A stretch of DNA of 64,000 bases from Syntrophomonas zehnderi OL-4. Lineage in GTDB: Bacteria > Bacillota > Syntrophomonadia > Syntrophomonadales > Syntrophomonadaceae. A program made the position numbers and the translations under genes. Every line of letters starts with the position of its first letter. Position 1 is the first letter of the stretch. Below the pieces are notes generated by a model, which made no database searches, was not told where the DNA came from, and saw only the letters and a list, made by a program, of their open reading frames with translations. Below, in pieces: positions 27,427-35,748 of the stretch. The DNA is taken from contig NZ_CGIH01000004.1 in the NCBI RefSeq assembly GCF_000983115.1, positions 241,610 to 305,609 of the forward strand. The letters are read 5' to 3'.

Positions 27427-28017
27427 CTAAGGTTCCGGTGTGTAGACCGGCTCATAAACTTCCGTGAACCAACCGGTTATAGTGGCGGAAGATACACCCG
27501 GATCGCCTTCGGTGACCTCCGCTTTCCATGGGTGCTTTCCCATACCGTCCAGTTTGTTCCTGCGCATGACTGTTCCTTCGATAGTCGGCGTAGAGAAGGT
27601 GATGGAATCCGCCTTTGTCTGCAGGTTAGTTGCAGGCAGACCGAACTTCACGCGATAGAGCCAGAAATACCGGTATGTGCCATTGGCCTTTTGAGCTCTG
27701 AAGCCGACTGCAACGGGTGAGCCTACATTCTCGCTGGCGGAGATCAGCACACCGTTGTCATCGGTAGATGCTCCGGTGAGATCCGCTGCGACAGTCGGGC
27801 CGATGTCATCTACACCGAGGGTAAGAGTCCCGCTGTTAAAGTCTTTCACAACTTCTGCGGCACCGTCATCCGCATATAATATTGCCTCCACCAATTCCAC
27901 CGAAAGCTCGGCAGAAATAGCCTTGGCGAGTACGGCAGGCGTTCCGTATGTTTCTTCTCCGTTGGAATCTTCGGTTATTTTTGAATAGTATAGCCTGTCA
28001 AGACCGATAGTTGCCAT
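27427..28017 (-). CDS. Major tail (tube) protein
   Basis: 196 residues, start MATIGLDRLYYSKITEDSNGEETYGTP, the typical opening of the phi13-type major tail protein family of Gram-positive siphoviruses; ELSVELVEAILYADDGAAEVVKDFNSGTLTLG and TYRYFWLYRVKFGLPATN follow. It polymerises as the tail tube. It stands between the tail terminator-type gene and the chaperone. ATG 28017 has GGAGGAATAACAC upstream. Confidence 0.9.
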   Translation of the reverse strand: MATIGLDRLYYSKITEDSNGEETYGTPAVLAKAISAELSVELVEAILYADDGAAEVVKDFNSGTLTLGVDDIGPTVAADLTGASTDDNGVLISASENVGSPVAVGFRAQKANGTYRYFWLYRVKFGLPATNLQTKADSITFSTPTIEGTVMRRNKLDGMGKHPWKAEVTEGDPGVSSATITGWFTEVYEPVYTPEP

Positions 28018-28020
28018 GTG

Positions 28021-28362
28021 TTATTCCTCCAATCCATAATTTTTCGCCACATCGATGACGTAGTGGTGATAGCCGGTATCGTCCTCATGTCCGATATACC
28101 GTCGTTCGGTTATAGTGAAATCTGCGTTCACCAGAGCCGTGGTGATCTGTCTTTTCCGCTGCTGGTAATTTCCTTTTGAAAAAATCGATATCCGCACTTC
28201 CTGTACGTCAAAGCCGGGGCGGTTATCTGCATAGACTTCAAATATGTCCGTGAGAGGGATAAAAACCAGATACTCGTCAGGGGGCACACCGCTGAACACA
28301 CCGGTCTCAATAGGAATATGAAGCGGTTCCAGAACGTCGTTCAAATCCGAAAGTATGCTCAT
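28021..28362 (-). CDS. Putative tail terminator/completion protein
   Basis: 113 residues: YLVFIPLTDIFEVYADNRPGFDVQEVRISIFSKGNYQQRKRQI is the pattern of small tail-completion proteins (DUF3168-like slot) in which a strand-rich core and a Y-I-G-x-E segment (RRYIGHEDDTGYHHY) precede the C-terminus. No secure family name. Its position directly upstream of the tail tube gene and downstream of the HK97-gp10 gene is that of the tail terminator. Start overlaps the preceding stop by four bases. Confidence 0.65.
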   Translation of the reverse strand: MSILSDLNDVLEPLHIPIETGVFSGVPPDEYLVFIPLTDIFEVYADNRPGFDVQEVRISIFSKGNYQQRKRQITTALVNADFTITERRYIGHEDDTGYHHYVIDVAKNYGLEE

Positions 28363-28790
28363 ATCTTATTTACCTCCTCGTCCAGCTTTGCCTTCATTGC
28401 TTCGATACAGGGTTGCCTGCCGGTGCTTTTTGCTGGCTTTAAGAACGGTTTCGCCGGTTGACCCGATCTCCCGTACTCGATGATATTGGCTATTTTAGCA
28501 TTGCTGTCTCCATCACGGCGCGGTTCGGAAAAGCCTATCTTAATGTTGTGGTTGCCATCTCTGTCCTGCAGGACGGGTGAAAGTCCCAATGATGCTGCAA
28601 GCTGGCCGGTGGAACGCGACGGATACTTAGTGTCACGTCCGACCGCTGAATCCAGATTGGATTTTATTTTGTCAAGTACGATCTCACCGCCAGCCTTAAG
28701 TACACGTGGGATTATTTCATCGGTTTTTTCATTCAACCGTGAAACCCTCAGGAGAAAGTCCTCCGGCATCTTTATGGTTACTTTAGCCAC
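28359..28790 (-). CDS. HK97 gp10-family head-tail protein
   Basis: 143 residues. RVLKAGGEIVLDKIKSNLDSAVG, STGQLAASLGLSP, and a C-terminal NIIEYGRSGQPAKPFLKPA are the hallmarks of the HK97-gp10 family, involved in joining head and tail. Overlaps upstream (28783-28790) and downstream (28359-28362) neighbours, typical of a compact phage operon. Confidence 0.88.
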   Translation of the reverse strand: MAKVTIKMPEDFLLRVSRLNEKTDEIIPRVLKAGGEIVLDKIKSNLDSAVGRDTKYPSRSTGQLAASLGLSPVLQDRDGNHNIKIGFSEPRRDGDSNAKIANIIEYGRSGQPAKPFLKPAKSTGRQPCIEAMKAKLDEEVNKI

Positions 28791-29115
28791 TGGGCTTTAC
28801 CTCCTTTGCGAGTACTTCAATGTACATTCCTCGGCCTTTGACATCTTCTACCGAGGTAATCTCAAACCGACCGTCTTCACATACAATCAGCATTGCAGTC
28901 GTAACGGTGACACCAGGAATACAGCGGAAACGGAAAAGGTCAGTGGCTTCGGAAAATGCGGCTCTGTTCGCCCATATTTCAGTGCCGTGCCGACCTTCGC
29001 GATATGCTTTGACAGAAGCAACAATATTGTCAATCTCAGTGCTGAATCCTTCTGAATCCTTTACAGTTACTTTCTCAATAATATCTATAAAGGCGTTCAT
29101 CTTTCCAAAGCTCAT
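28783..29115 (-). CDS. Phage head closure (head-tail adaptor) protein
   Basis: 110 residues: MNAFIDIIEKVTVKDSEGFSTEIDNIVASVKAYREGRHGTEIW and a final IEVLAKEV fit the head-tail adaptor/SPP1 gp16-like family, which closes the portal channel after packaging. Correct genomic slot between the connector and HK97-gp10 genes. Overlaps the next gene by eight bases. Confidence 0.85.
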   Translation of the reverse strand: MSFGKMNAFIDIIEKVTVKDSEGFSTEIDNIVASVKAYREGRHGTEIWANRAAFSEATDLFRFRCIPGVTVTTAMLIVCEDGRFEITSVEDVKGRGMYIEVLAKEVKPSG

Positions 29116-29118
29116 AAT

Positions 29119-29436
29119 CTACACCTTCCAATTCCGGTCGAGTCGGAGCAGCAGGTTCACCGTGTTCCAAACCTGTTGGCCTGCCTGCACGCTATCTGCA
29201 AAGAAGCCAGCTGTCGAGCCATCTCTGCTCTCGTAGAAATGGCTCGACAGCATGATCACTGCCTGTTCCGTGGTGGGCGGCATAATATTTTCAGTGTAGT
29301 AGCCCTCAGCAACATGCTGGTAACTTTCCGCATAAGAGATGGCAGCCTTGATGTAATGCAGCAGAAGTCCATCGTCAGCATCATGTGCCAGAATCAAGTT
29401 TTCTTTTACTTTTGGGAGAAGATTATCTGTTGTCAT
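29119..29436 (-). CDS. Head-tail connector (gp6-like, DNA packaging) protein
   Basis: 105 residues, all-helical: LLPKVKENLILAHDADDGLLLHYIKAAISYAESYQH matches the opening of the phage gp6-like head-tail connector family, and AVIMLSSHFYESRD the conserved second helix. Adaptor ring below the portal. ATG 29436 has GAGGAGGCGGACGGC upstream; three bases separate it from the head closure gene. Confidence 0.87.
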   Translation of the reverse strand: MTTDNLLPKVKENLILAHDADDGLLLHYIKAAISYAESYQHVAEGYYTENIMPPTTEQAVIMLSSHFYESRDGSTAGFFADSVQAGQQVWNTVNLLLRLDRNWKV

Positions 29437-29455
29437 GCCGTCCGCCTCCTCTCGA

Positions 29456-29833
29456 TCATTCTTCGTCTGCCGTCATAAGACCCGCAGCTTTCAGTTTTGC
29501 AAGCAGAGCATTGAAATCCGTGACAAGTGCGGCTGTGTCCTCAGCTGTACTGTCTGCTTGATTTGCAGCCATTTTCACCAATCCGGCGGCCGATTCCGTA
29601 GCAGTGGCAGGATATGCCGGGGCATACAGCTTACCATTTTCACCGATTTTTACTTCGACGGTATCACCCTCACCGGCGGGGGCTGCTTTTACTCCGCCGA
29701 GAGCCGTTTCAGAAGCGGGCGCGGCGGTGGAGGTAAGCCCCGTTACCGAGGCTCCCTCCTTAATTTCAAGCGTTCCGCCGATAACGGTTTTTTCACCGCC
29801 CTGTTCGGTGTAGTTCTTTGTGTTGTAACTCAT
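29456..29833 (-). CDS. Head fibre-like protein
   Basis: 125 residues rich in Ala, Thr and Gly: NYTEQGGEKTVIGGTLEIKEGASVTGL, GGVKAAPAGEGDTVEVKIGENGKLYAP and ATATESAAGLVKMAANQADSTAEDTAALVTDFNALLAKLKAAGLM. This is the small head-decoration protein (phi29 gp8.5-like N-terminal part) that often follows the capsid gene in clostridial phages. It presumably decorates the capsid surface. ATG 29833 has GGAGGTGCGAC upstream. Confidence 0.75.
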   Translation of the reverse strand: MSYNTKNYTEQGGEKTVIGGTLEIKEGASVTGLTSTAAPASETALGGVKAAPAGEGDTVEVKIGENGKLYAPAYPATATESAAGLVKMAANQADSTAEDTAALVTDFNALLAKLKAAGLMTADEE

Positions 29834-29845
29834 GTCGCACCTCCA

Positions 29846-31045
29846 TTACGCTTTCTGCTGAAGAACTTTGATAGCCTCCGGCAGAATCAGTTTGCCGTCT
29901 ACACGCTGGGTAGCCATAAAACCTACCTGACCTGTGGTAGCGAACAGCTCGTTCAAGCGCTTGAAGGAGCGTCCCTGTCTATCAGCAATCCAATAGTAGC
30001 CGAAATCTCCAAATGCAATGGTCTTAGCGCCCGCTTCAATTGCCGGTACATATGACGAGGTGTAGACGGGGCGGTTCAGGATGGTGTCGGGGGTGCCTGC
30101 GGTCAACGAAGGCTGCCACAGGTATTGACCCTGACCGTCCTTTAGTTTGCGAATTGCCTTAACCGTGGAGTCGTTCATCACGAATACAGCCTTCTTACGG
30201 TAAGGAGATTTCAAGGAATAGAAGAGGTCGAGAACCTCATCCACAGTAATTGCGGTTGCACTTGCTGCCGTAACTCCAAGCTGTGCGCCTCCCACCGCAG
30301 CGAAAATACCCGTGGGTTTACCCGAGCCGTCGCCCACAAAGAAGGCTTCCTCTTCCTTAGATCCGATACGGCGGGCAAATTCGGTGCTGATATAGCTCTG
30401 CAGGTCGAAGACCGAGTCGTTGAGCAGCTCATCGGACACCTTGATGAAGGTACCGAGTTTGTATGCTCCGATAGATGTCTGACCGAAAACCTCATCGCTT
30501 TCGGGATAGAGTTCTTCTTCGTCGAGCCAAGAAGCGGAACCGTGTGTGGTCACCACCGGTATTTTGCGGTCACCGCTGGATGTCTGAATGATCTTCGCCA
30601 GCTTACGGAAGATATTTTCTTCTTCCAAAGCTTGTACGAGTGTGCGTTCAAATTCATCCGGTACAAGATAACCGCCTTCACTGTCGCTTCCTATCTGCAG
30701 AGCGTTCACTACGTCGTAATGCGGATTTTTAGAACGCATTACATTCCAGAATGCCTTCTTATACTCATCTGAGGCTCTGCCTGTTTTTGCGTCTGCACCG
30801 GGTACAGCAGGTTTGGTTGTGAGAGGTGTGTTGAGCGGCTTTGAAAGCTCGCGGTCAATGGCTTCTTGTTTTTCGAGCCGTTCAATTTCCTTGCCGAGTG
30901 CCACAACATCGGCTTCCATTTTGTCGTAGGTAGCGGTATCCTCGGCCGATACCATACCGTCCGCGCCCCGCTTGGCATCAAGAAAAGCCTTAGCGGCTTC
31001 CCACGCTTTTGCGCGCTTTTCGCGCAGTTCAAGAATTTTACTCAT
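29846..31045 (-). CDS. Major capsid protein, HK97 family
   Basis: 399 residues. An N-terminal coiled scaffold (delta) domain of about 100 residues (KILELREKRAKAWEAAKAFL ... GKEIERLEKQEAID) is followed by the HK97 fold: LVPDEFERTLVQALEEENIFRKLAKII, FIKVSDELLNDSVFDLQSYI, FFVGDGSGKPTGI and the C-terminal RVDGKLILPEAIKVLQQ. The delta domain is expected to be removed by the ClpP-type protease encoded just upstream. ATG 31045 has GGAGGAATAACAC upstream. Confidence 0.95.
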   Translation of the reverse strand: MSKILELREKRAKAWEAAKAFLDAKRGADGMVSAEDTATYDKMEADVVALGKEIERLEKQEAIDRELSKPLNTPLTTKPAVPGADAKTGRASDEYKKAFWNVMRSKNPHYDVVNALQIGSDSEGGYLVPDEFERTLVQALEEENIFRKLAKIIQTSSGDRKIPVVTTHGSASWLDEEELYPESDEVFGQTSIGAYKLGTFIKVSDELLNDSVFDLQSYISTEFARRIGSKEEEAFFVGDGSGKPTGIFAAVGGAQLGVTAASATAITVDEVLDLFYSLKSPYRKKAVFVMNDSTVKAIRKLKDGQGQYLWQPSLTAGTPDTILNRPVYTSSYVPAIEAGAKTIAFGDFGYYWIADRQGRSFKRLNELFATTGQVGFMATQRVDGKLILPEAIKVLQQKA

Positions 31046-31065
31046 GTGTTATTCCTCCTCAAAAT

Positions 31066-31785
31066 TTAGTGTTGAAGTAAAGAAAGCCGCTTCTCAAGCC
31101 ATTCCGCAGGAGTGGCTTTGGAGGCGGTCGGGGTGTTTGTTTTCTGTCTCGGCAATTTGGGTTTAACTTTGTCCAGCAAGGAGTTTGTAACAGCCCGGCG
31201 GCTGAAAGCATATGTGACATTTTCTGCTTGCACCCGCTTTTTCTCATCCTCCAGAATACCGTCTGCAAAGCCGAGTTCTATTGCTTTGTTGGCATTTAGC
31301 CATGTTTCGGCATCCATGAGGTGGGAGAGCTTAGCGCGGGACTGCCCGGTCTTGATTTCATAGGCATTGATGATGCTTTCCTTGACTTCCGAGAGCATGG
31401 CAATAGCTTTCTGCATTTCCTCGCTGTCGCCGATAGCAATTGTCAGCGGGTTATGCACCATCATGAGAGCGGTAGGAGCCATCAACACCTCAGTTCCCGC
31501 CATCGCCACGACACTCGCCGCTGATGCGGCAATGCCGTCGATCTTGACTGTGACCTTGCCTTTATAGTCCATGAGCATTGCATAAATCTGACTTGCAGCG
31601 ACACAGTCACCTCCGGGAGAGTTGAGCCAAATAACAATATCACCCTCACCGGCATCCAAATCAGCTTTGAAAGCCTTAGGGGTGATATCATCATCAAACC
31701 AGGACTCTTCTGCAATCACGCCGTCGAGGTATAGCGTTCGGGTGCCTGACTCTTCATCCCGCACCCAGTTCCAAAATTTCTTCAT
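31066..31785 (-). CDS. Head maturation protease, ClpP-like
   Basis: 239 residues of the ClpP/crotonase-type prohead protease: IVIWLNSPGGDCVAASQIYAML, then DGIAASAASVVAMAGTEVLMAP with the nucleophilic serine in the AASAAS turn, and MMVHNPLTIAIGD with the catalytic histidine. It cleaves the capsid scaffold domain during assembly. The C-terminal tail is basic. Start overlaps the end of the portal gene by four bases; the capsid gene follows 20 bases on. Confidence 0.92.
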   Translation of the reverse strand: MKKFWNWVRDEESGTRTLYLDGVIAEESWFDDDITPKAFKADLDAGEGDIVIWLNSPGGDCVAASQIYAMLMDYKGKVTVKIDGIAASAASVVAMAGTEVLMAPTALMMVHNPLTIAIGDSEEMQKAIAMLSEVKESIINAYEIKTGQSRAKLSHLMDAETWLNANKAIELGFADGILEDEKKRVQAENVTYAFSRRAVTNSLLDKVKPKLPRQKTNTPTASKATPAEWLEKRLSLLQH

Positions 31786-33044
31786 TCGGTTTCCTCCAAT
31801 CTTGTAGAATTTGCGAACGCGCCAGCGTCCTGTAATTTTGTCATCGCGCCGTTGATGAGGTAAAGATCGCCCCCAAGTTCCGCCGGAATGCGGTTTAGGT
31901 TTTCAAGCTCACGGATATCGTTTGCGCTCATCCATCCGTTCTGCCTTGCAGTTGCGTATCCATTCATGCGGGACACATAGTCGCCTCGAAGCAAGCCGTC
32001 CACATTAAACTTAATGAAAACAGTCGGCTTTTCGCTTTCCGTAAGCAATGCACGGCACATGGATTGCTCCCAGCGCACTACCCACGGGTCGAGCGTGTAC
32101 TTTACAAACTCAAGCGACTGCTGCTCGATGTTGCTGAAGGAGGATTTCTCCAAATCGGCAAGCATGTGGGGCGGTACTCTGAAAATACGGGCGATTTCGT
32201 TTATCTGAAATTTCCGCGTTTCCAAAAACTGCGCCTGCTCGGGGGAGATGCCTATAGGCTGATACTTCATGCCTTCCTCGAGAACGGCCACACGGTGCGC
32301 ATTTTGCGAGCCTTGGTAGGCGGCATTCCAGCTATCCTTGACCTTTTGCGGGTCCTTTATGGTGCCGGGGTGTTCAAGCACACCGCCCGGTGCGGCTCCG
32401 TTTGCGAAAAACTTCGCGCCGTATTCTTCGGTCGCGATGGCAAGTCCCACTGCATTTTTCGCCATAGCTATCGGTGAGTAGCCAATAAGTCCGTCAAAGC
32501 CCAGTCCCGGAATATGCAGAACTTCGGACGGCGTGAGATAGACCTGGCTGTCATCGCCAAGAGTAGGAGTATCTTCACTTGTGCGGGTGTAAAGGTAAAA
32601 CAAGCGACCTTTGCTGTCGCGGTCGACTGTCATTTTGTTCGGCATAAGGGGATAGAGGGCGAGAACCTCACCACGGGCATTTCGGATAATCTGTGCGTAA
32701 GCATTGCCCCATAACAAAAGATGACTCATCAGCGTTTCCCGGAACGCAAATGAAGTCATCTCAGGGTTCGGCTCATCATGGAGCAGTTTATATAAAGGGT
32801 GCTTCAAATATTTCTCTTTGCCGCCCGAATCATTATATCTGTACACATGAAGCGGCAGCCCCGCCAATGTTTCAGACAGTATCCTCACGCAAGAATAGAC
32901 GGCTGTCATCTGCATTGCTGTATGCTCGTTAACCGGCTTTCCAGCACTTGTGTTTCCGAAAAAGAAGCTGTAGCGGCTGCCGCCAAGTGCGTTTTTAGGT
33001 TTGTCACGTGCCCTGAATATTCCTTGTAAGATTCCCATAGTCAT
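31782..33044 (-). CDS. Portal protein, HK97 family
   Basis: About 420 residues: SETLAGLPLHVYRY, HPLYKLLHDEPNPEMTSFAFRETLMSHLLLWGNAYAQI, and EQAQFLETRKFQINEIARIFRVPPHMLADLEKSSFSNIEQQSLEFV are the signature blocks of HK97-type portals. The dodecamer forms the DNA entry channel at one capsid vertex. Possible starts are GTG 33047, ATG 33044 and ATG 33038, all near AAGGAG; the middle one is given. It lies 10 bases after the large terminase. Confidence 0.93.
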   Translation of the reverse strand: MTMGILQGIFRARDKPKNALGGSRYSFFFGNTSAGKPVNEHTAMQMTAVYSCVRILSETLAGLPLHVYRYNDSGGKEKYLKHPLYKLLHDEPNPEMTSFAFRETLMSHLLLWGNAYAQIIRNARGEVLALYPLMPNKMTVDRDSKGRLFYLYTRTSEDTPTLGDDSQVYLTPSEVLHIPGLGFDGLIGYSPIAMAKNAVGLAIATEEYGAKFFANGAAPGGVLEHPGTIKDPQKVKDSWNAAYQGSQNAHRVAVLEEGMKYQPIGISPEQAQFLETRKFQINEIARIFRVPPHMLADLEKSSFSNIEQQSLEFVKYTLDPWVVRWEQSMCRALLTESEKPTVFIKFNVDGLLRGDYVSRMNGYATARQNGWMSANDIRELENLNRIPAELGGDLYLINGAMTKLQDAGAFANSTRLEETE

Positions 33045-33056
33045 CACTCTCCTTTG

Positions 33057-34658
33057 CTAAAAAATAAGCAGACCGCGTTTATCATAAACACTCTCGCCAT
33101 TGTCGTTTCCGCAACGAATCGCACGGTCGAGTGCCATAATCGTTGCCACAGCGCCATCGATTTTTTCAGTCGACTTTTCTTTATCTGCCTTAATATTGCC
33201 CGCTGGGTCGGTGCGGATGAAGATATTGTCCATCATCCACCGAAGAACAGGATGTCCGCCATGAGCAATCTTCTGTTCCAGCGTCAGTTTCATCAATTCT
33301 TTTGTGGGCGGAGACATATCCTTAAAGCCCTGACCGAAGGGCACAACTGTAAAACCAAGGCCCTCGAGATTCTGCACCATCTGCACAGCACCCCAGCGGT
33401 CAAAGGCAATTTCACGGATGTTATATTTTGTACCGAGTTCCTCGATAAAGGCTTCGATGAATCCATAATGCACAACATTGCCTTCAGTAGTTTTGAGGAA
33501 ACCCTGCTTCTGCCATAAATCATAATTTACATGATCACGTCGAACACGTAAATCAATGTTGTCCTCCGGCATCCAGAAAAACGGCAAAACAGTGTATTTA
33601 TCATCCTCATCCACCGGTGGAAAGACCAGCACGAAGGCTGTGATATCAGTGGAAGAGGAGAGGTCAAGCCCACCATAGCAGACGCGGCCTTCGAGCGATT
33701 CGGGATCTACCTTAAACGCACACTTATCCCATTTATCCATTGGCATCCAGCGTACAGACTGTTTTACCCACTGGTTCAGCCGGAGTTGCCGGAAGCTGTT
33801 CTCCTCGGCCGGATTTTGCTTTGCACTCTCACAAGCCGCCTTTACCTTGTCGATCCCTATTGTGATACCAAGGGAAGGGTTTGCTTTTTTCCATACCTTT
33901 GGATCCGTCCAGTCATCCGTTTCCGCAGCCCCAAAGATGACAGGATAAAATGTTGGATCCGTCTTGCGTCCCGAAAGTATATCCAGTGCTTTTTGATGCA
34001 CTTCATAACAGATGGAGTTCGTGTTGTCTCCGGCAGTGGTAATCAAAAAATATAGTGGCTGCATTCGGGCATCTCCGCTGCCTTTGGTCATAACGTCAAA
34101 GAGCTTTCTATTAGGCTGCGTATGCAATTCATCGAAAATAACACCGTGGGTATTGAATCCATGCTTATTCGCCACGTCCGCGGAGAGCACCTGATAAGTA
34201 CTCTCCGTGGGCATATATACAAGGGTCTTGGTCGATTCAGTAATCTTAACCCGCTTTGTTAATGCTGGTGATTTGCGCACCATTGCCACAGCAACCTCAA
34301 ACACGATCTTTGCTTGGTTCTTATCCGAAGCACAGCTATATACCTTAGCGCGCTGTTCGCCATCGCCACAAGTCAATAAAAGCGCAACTGCTGCAGCAAG
34401 CTCTGACTTTCCATTCTTTTTTGGTATTTCGATATATGCTGTATTAAACTGACGGTATCCGTTTGGCTTTAGAACACCAAATACATCTCGAATGATCTGT
34501 TCCTGCCAATCTATAAGTTCAAAAGGCCGACCGTCCCATATGCCGCTGGTATGACGCAAAGCTTGAATGAAAGCGACAGCATAGTCGGCGGCTTCCTTGC
34601 AGTATACGGAATCCTTCGCCATAAAACGAGTTGGTGTGTATTTCTTGAGTTTTCGTAT
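33057..34658 (-). CDS. Terminase large subunit, probable non-standard ATA start
   Basis: ATPase and nuclease that packages DNA. Walker A-like EIPKKNGKSELAAAVALLLT, Walker B VIFDELHTQP and nuclease-domain acidic blocks (GGLDLSSSTD, AFDRWGAV) are present. The first ATG is at 34622 but has no ribosome binding site. The frame stays open upstream to a TGA and codes for RKLKKYTPTRF directly before MAKDSVYCKEAADY, the usual terminase N-terminus. That stretch contains no ATG, GTG or TTG; AAAGGAGG lies 8 bases before an ATA at 34658, which is probably the start (ATG mutated to ATA). With ATG 34622 the protein has 521 residues, with ATA 533. Confidence 0.9.
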   Translation of the reverse strand: MRKLKKYTPTRFMAKDSVYCKEAADYAVAFIQALRHTSGIWDGRPFELIDWQEQIIRDVFGVLKPNGYRQFNTAYIEIPKKNGKSELAAAVALLLTCGDGEQRAKVYSCASDKNQAKIVFEVAVAMVRKSPALTKRVKITESTKTLVYMPTESTYQVLSADVANKHGFNTHGVIFDELHTQPNRKLFDVMTKGSGDARMQPLYFLITTAGDNTNSICYEVHQKALDILSGRKTDPTFYPVIFGAAETDDWTDPKVWKKANPSLGITIGIDKVKAACESAKQNPAEENSFRQLRLNQWVKQSVRWMPMDKWDKCAFKVDPESLEGRVCYGGLDLSSSTDITAFVLVFPPVDEDDKYTVLPFFWMPEDNIDLRVRRDHVNYDLWQKQGFLKTTEGNVVHYGFIEAFIEELGTKYNIREIAFDRWGAVQMVQNLEGLGFTVVPFGQGFKDMSPPTKELMKLTLEQKIAHGGHPVLRWMMDNIFIRTDPAGNIKADKEKSTEKIDGAVATIMALDRAIRCGNDNGESVYDKRGLLIF

Positions 34659-34699
34659 ATCAGCCGCCTCCTTTCAAAATGGCATAAAAAATGACCTGC

Positions 34700-34755
34700 C
34701 ACAGGCAAGCCTTCTAAAACTGTCTGTACGAGAGACAGCCCCTTTCGGGGTGTTC
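34700..34755. other. Cluster of small hairpins upstream of the large terminase
   Basis: Three short hairpins follow each other: GACCTGCC/GGCAAG region, CTGTCT-GTACGAG-AGACAG (34720-34738) and CCCC-TTTC-GGGG (34740-34751 region). None has a clear T-run in the transcribed direction. They lie in the non-coding leader between the small 54-residue gene and the terminase and may influence its translation. Confidence 0.3.
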
Positions 34756-34776
34756 TCGGCTGTTTTCGATTTTAGG

Positions 34777-34941
34777 TTAGGGTTTTTCCGTTAGTTCGCC
34801 GTCCACTAGAATGTAGCGGTGTTCGCAACCCTGCGCGTCCTTGGCGATAATCCGCAACTCTCCGTTTTCAAAAGCGTTGTAAGCCTTCACGAAAGTGTAT
34901 CCGTCGCCAAGCTGCTCGCTGATGAGTTTTCGGTAGTCCAT
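34777..34941 (-). CDS. Small hypothetical phage protein (54 aa)
   Basis: A short frame not usually reported: MDYRKLISEQLGDGYTF at the start, then VKAYNAFENGELRIIAKDAQG and an end of VDGELTEKP. Start ATG 34941 has AAAGGAG 8 bases upstream. It follows the 70-residue gene on the same strand by 29 bases and keeps a balanced, soluble composition, so it is probably real. Function unknown. Confidence 0.6.
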   Translation of the reverse strand: MDYRKLISEQLGDGYTFVKAYNAFENGELRIIAKDAQGCEHRYILVDGELTEKP

Positions 34942-34970
34942 GTTTTTTCTCCTTTCTTTTGAGGTTCGGC

Positions 34971-35183
34971 TTAGTCGAGGTTCACAAGACCGTTTTTGTG
35001 CCGCCAGACCTCGGCGGGATTCTCATCGACCGGCTCGCACATGGTTGCGCTTACGAGCCACTTGGTGCCGTCGTTCCAAAGCGGGCGGAGTATCGGGTCG
35101 CCCGTGACTCCATGGAAGCCGACGATCTTGGCGAGGATGCCGAGGTTGCGAACCGTCTGGTTCAGGTGAAGTTGGTTTGTCAT
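34971..35183 (-). CDS. Small hypothetical phage protein (70 aa)
   Basis: 70 residues, no family recognised: TNQLHLNQTVRNLGILAKIV and PLWNDGTKWLVSATMCEPVDE. ATG 35183 follows GGAGGGCAATAAC. It sits in the series of small genes between the methyltransferase region and the large terminase, and is probably a non-essential phage accessory protein. Confidence 0.55.
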   Translation of the reverse strand: MTNQLHLNQTVRNLGILAKIVGFHGVTGDPILRPLWNDGTKWLVSATMCEPVDENPAEVWRHKNGLVNLD

Positions 35184-35336
35184 GTTATTGCCCTCCGTTT
35201 AGTGTGTTTCCCCTTTCGGTAGTGACATATTAACTCTAAAAACACACTATATCCAGTCAATTATGCGATAAATACGGTCATAAACTACACGAATTTTTAG
35301 GCTGTTATTGCTGTAGAAACTGTGTAGTTTACAGCG

Positions 35337-35513
35337 TTATTCCTCACCCGTGAGGATAAAGCGGACGTATTTGTCCTTGTTTTCCTCAAGAAAAGTAACC
35401 AGTTCAAGGAAGTCCATTTCGTGGGCAATGTGCTGAACGGTGCGGGTATCGAACATATTGGTTAGTCCGGTATCTCGGACGGCGAGAATTTGTTCTTTAA
35501 CTTTACTGTCCAT
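35337..35513 (-). CDS. DUF5049 protein
   Basis: 58 residues from ATG 35513 (GGAGGAAACACGCG upstream). SKVKEQILAVRDTGLTNMFD and VQHIAHEMDFLELVTFLEENKDKYVRFILTGEE fit the DUF5049 family, a small helical protein common in Firmicutes phages and conjugative elements. Its start overlaps the DUF4314 stop by 11 bases, and the two are regularly found side by side. Function unknown. Confidence 0.75.
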   Translation of the reverse strand: MDSKVKEQILAVRDTGLTNMFDTRTVQHIAHEMDFLELVTFLEENKDKYVRFILTGEE

Positions 35514-35748
35514 CGCGTGTTTCCTCCAGCTTCCTGCAGAAATCCTCGCCATATACGACATGAAGCGAGCTGCCGTTATCCCACGAAACCATTATGGAGC
35601 CAATGTCATCCACGCCAGTGACAGTACCTTTAGTGCCAATAGGAGGAGCTTGTATGTCATCCATTTTTAACAGTTCCACACGGCACCCGACGGGATATTG
35701 AGCCCGGATACGTTCGACGGTTTCTCTTGAAGGAAATCTATTTCTCAT
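35503..35748 (-). CDS. DUF4314 protein
   Basis: 81 residues from ATG 35748. VERIRAQYPVGCRVELLKMDD, GTKGTVTGVDDIGSIMVSWDNGSSLHVVYGEDFC is the DUF4314 pattern, a small SH3-like beta barrel. Overlaps its upstream neighbour (11 bases) and downstream DUF5049. Role unknown; the fold suggests nucleic-acid or protein binding. Confidence 0.8.
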   Translation of the reverse strand: MRNRFPSRETVERIRAQYPVGCRVELLKMDDIQAPPIGTKGTVTGVDDIGSIMVSWDNGSSLHVVYGEDFCRKLEETRDGQ

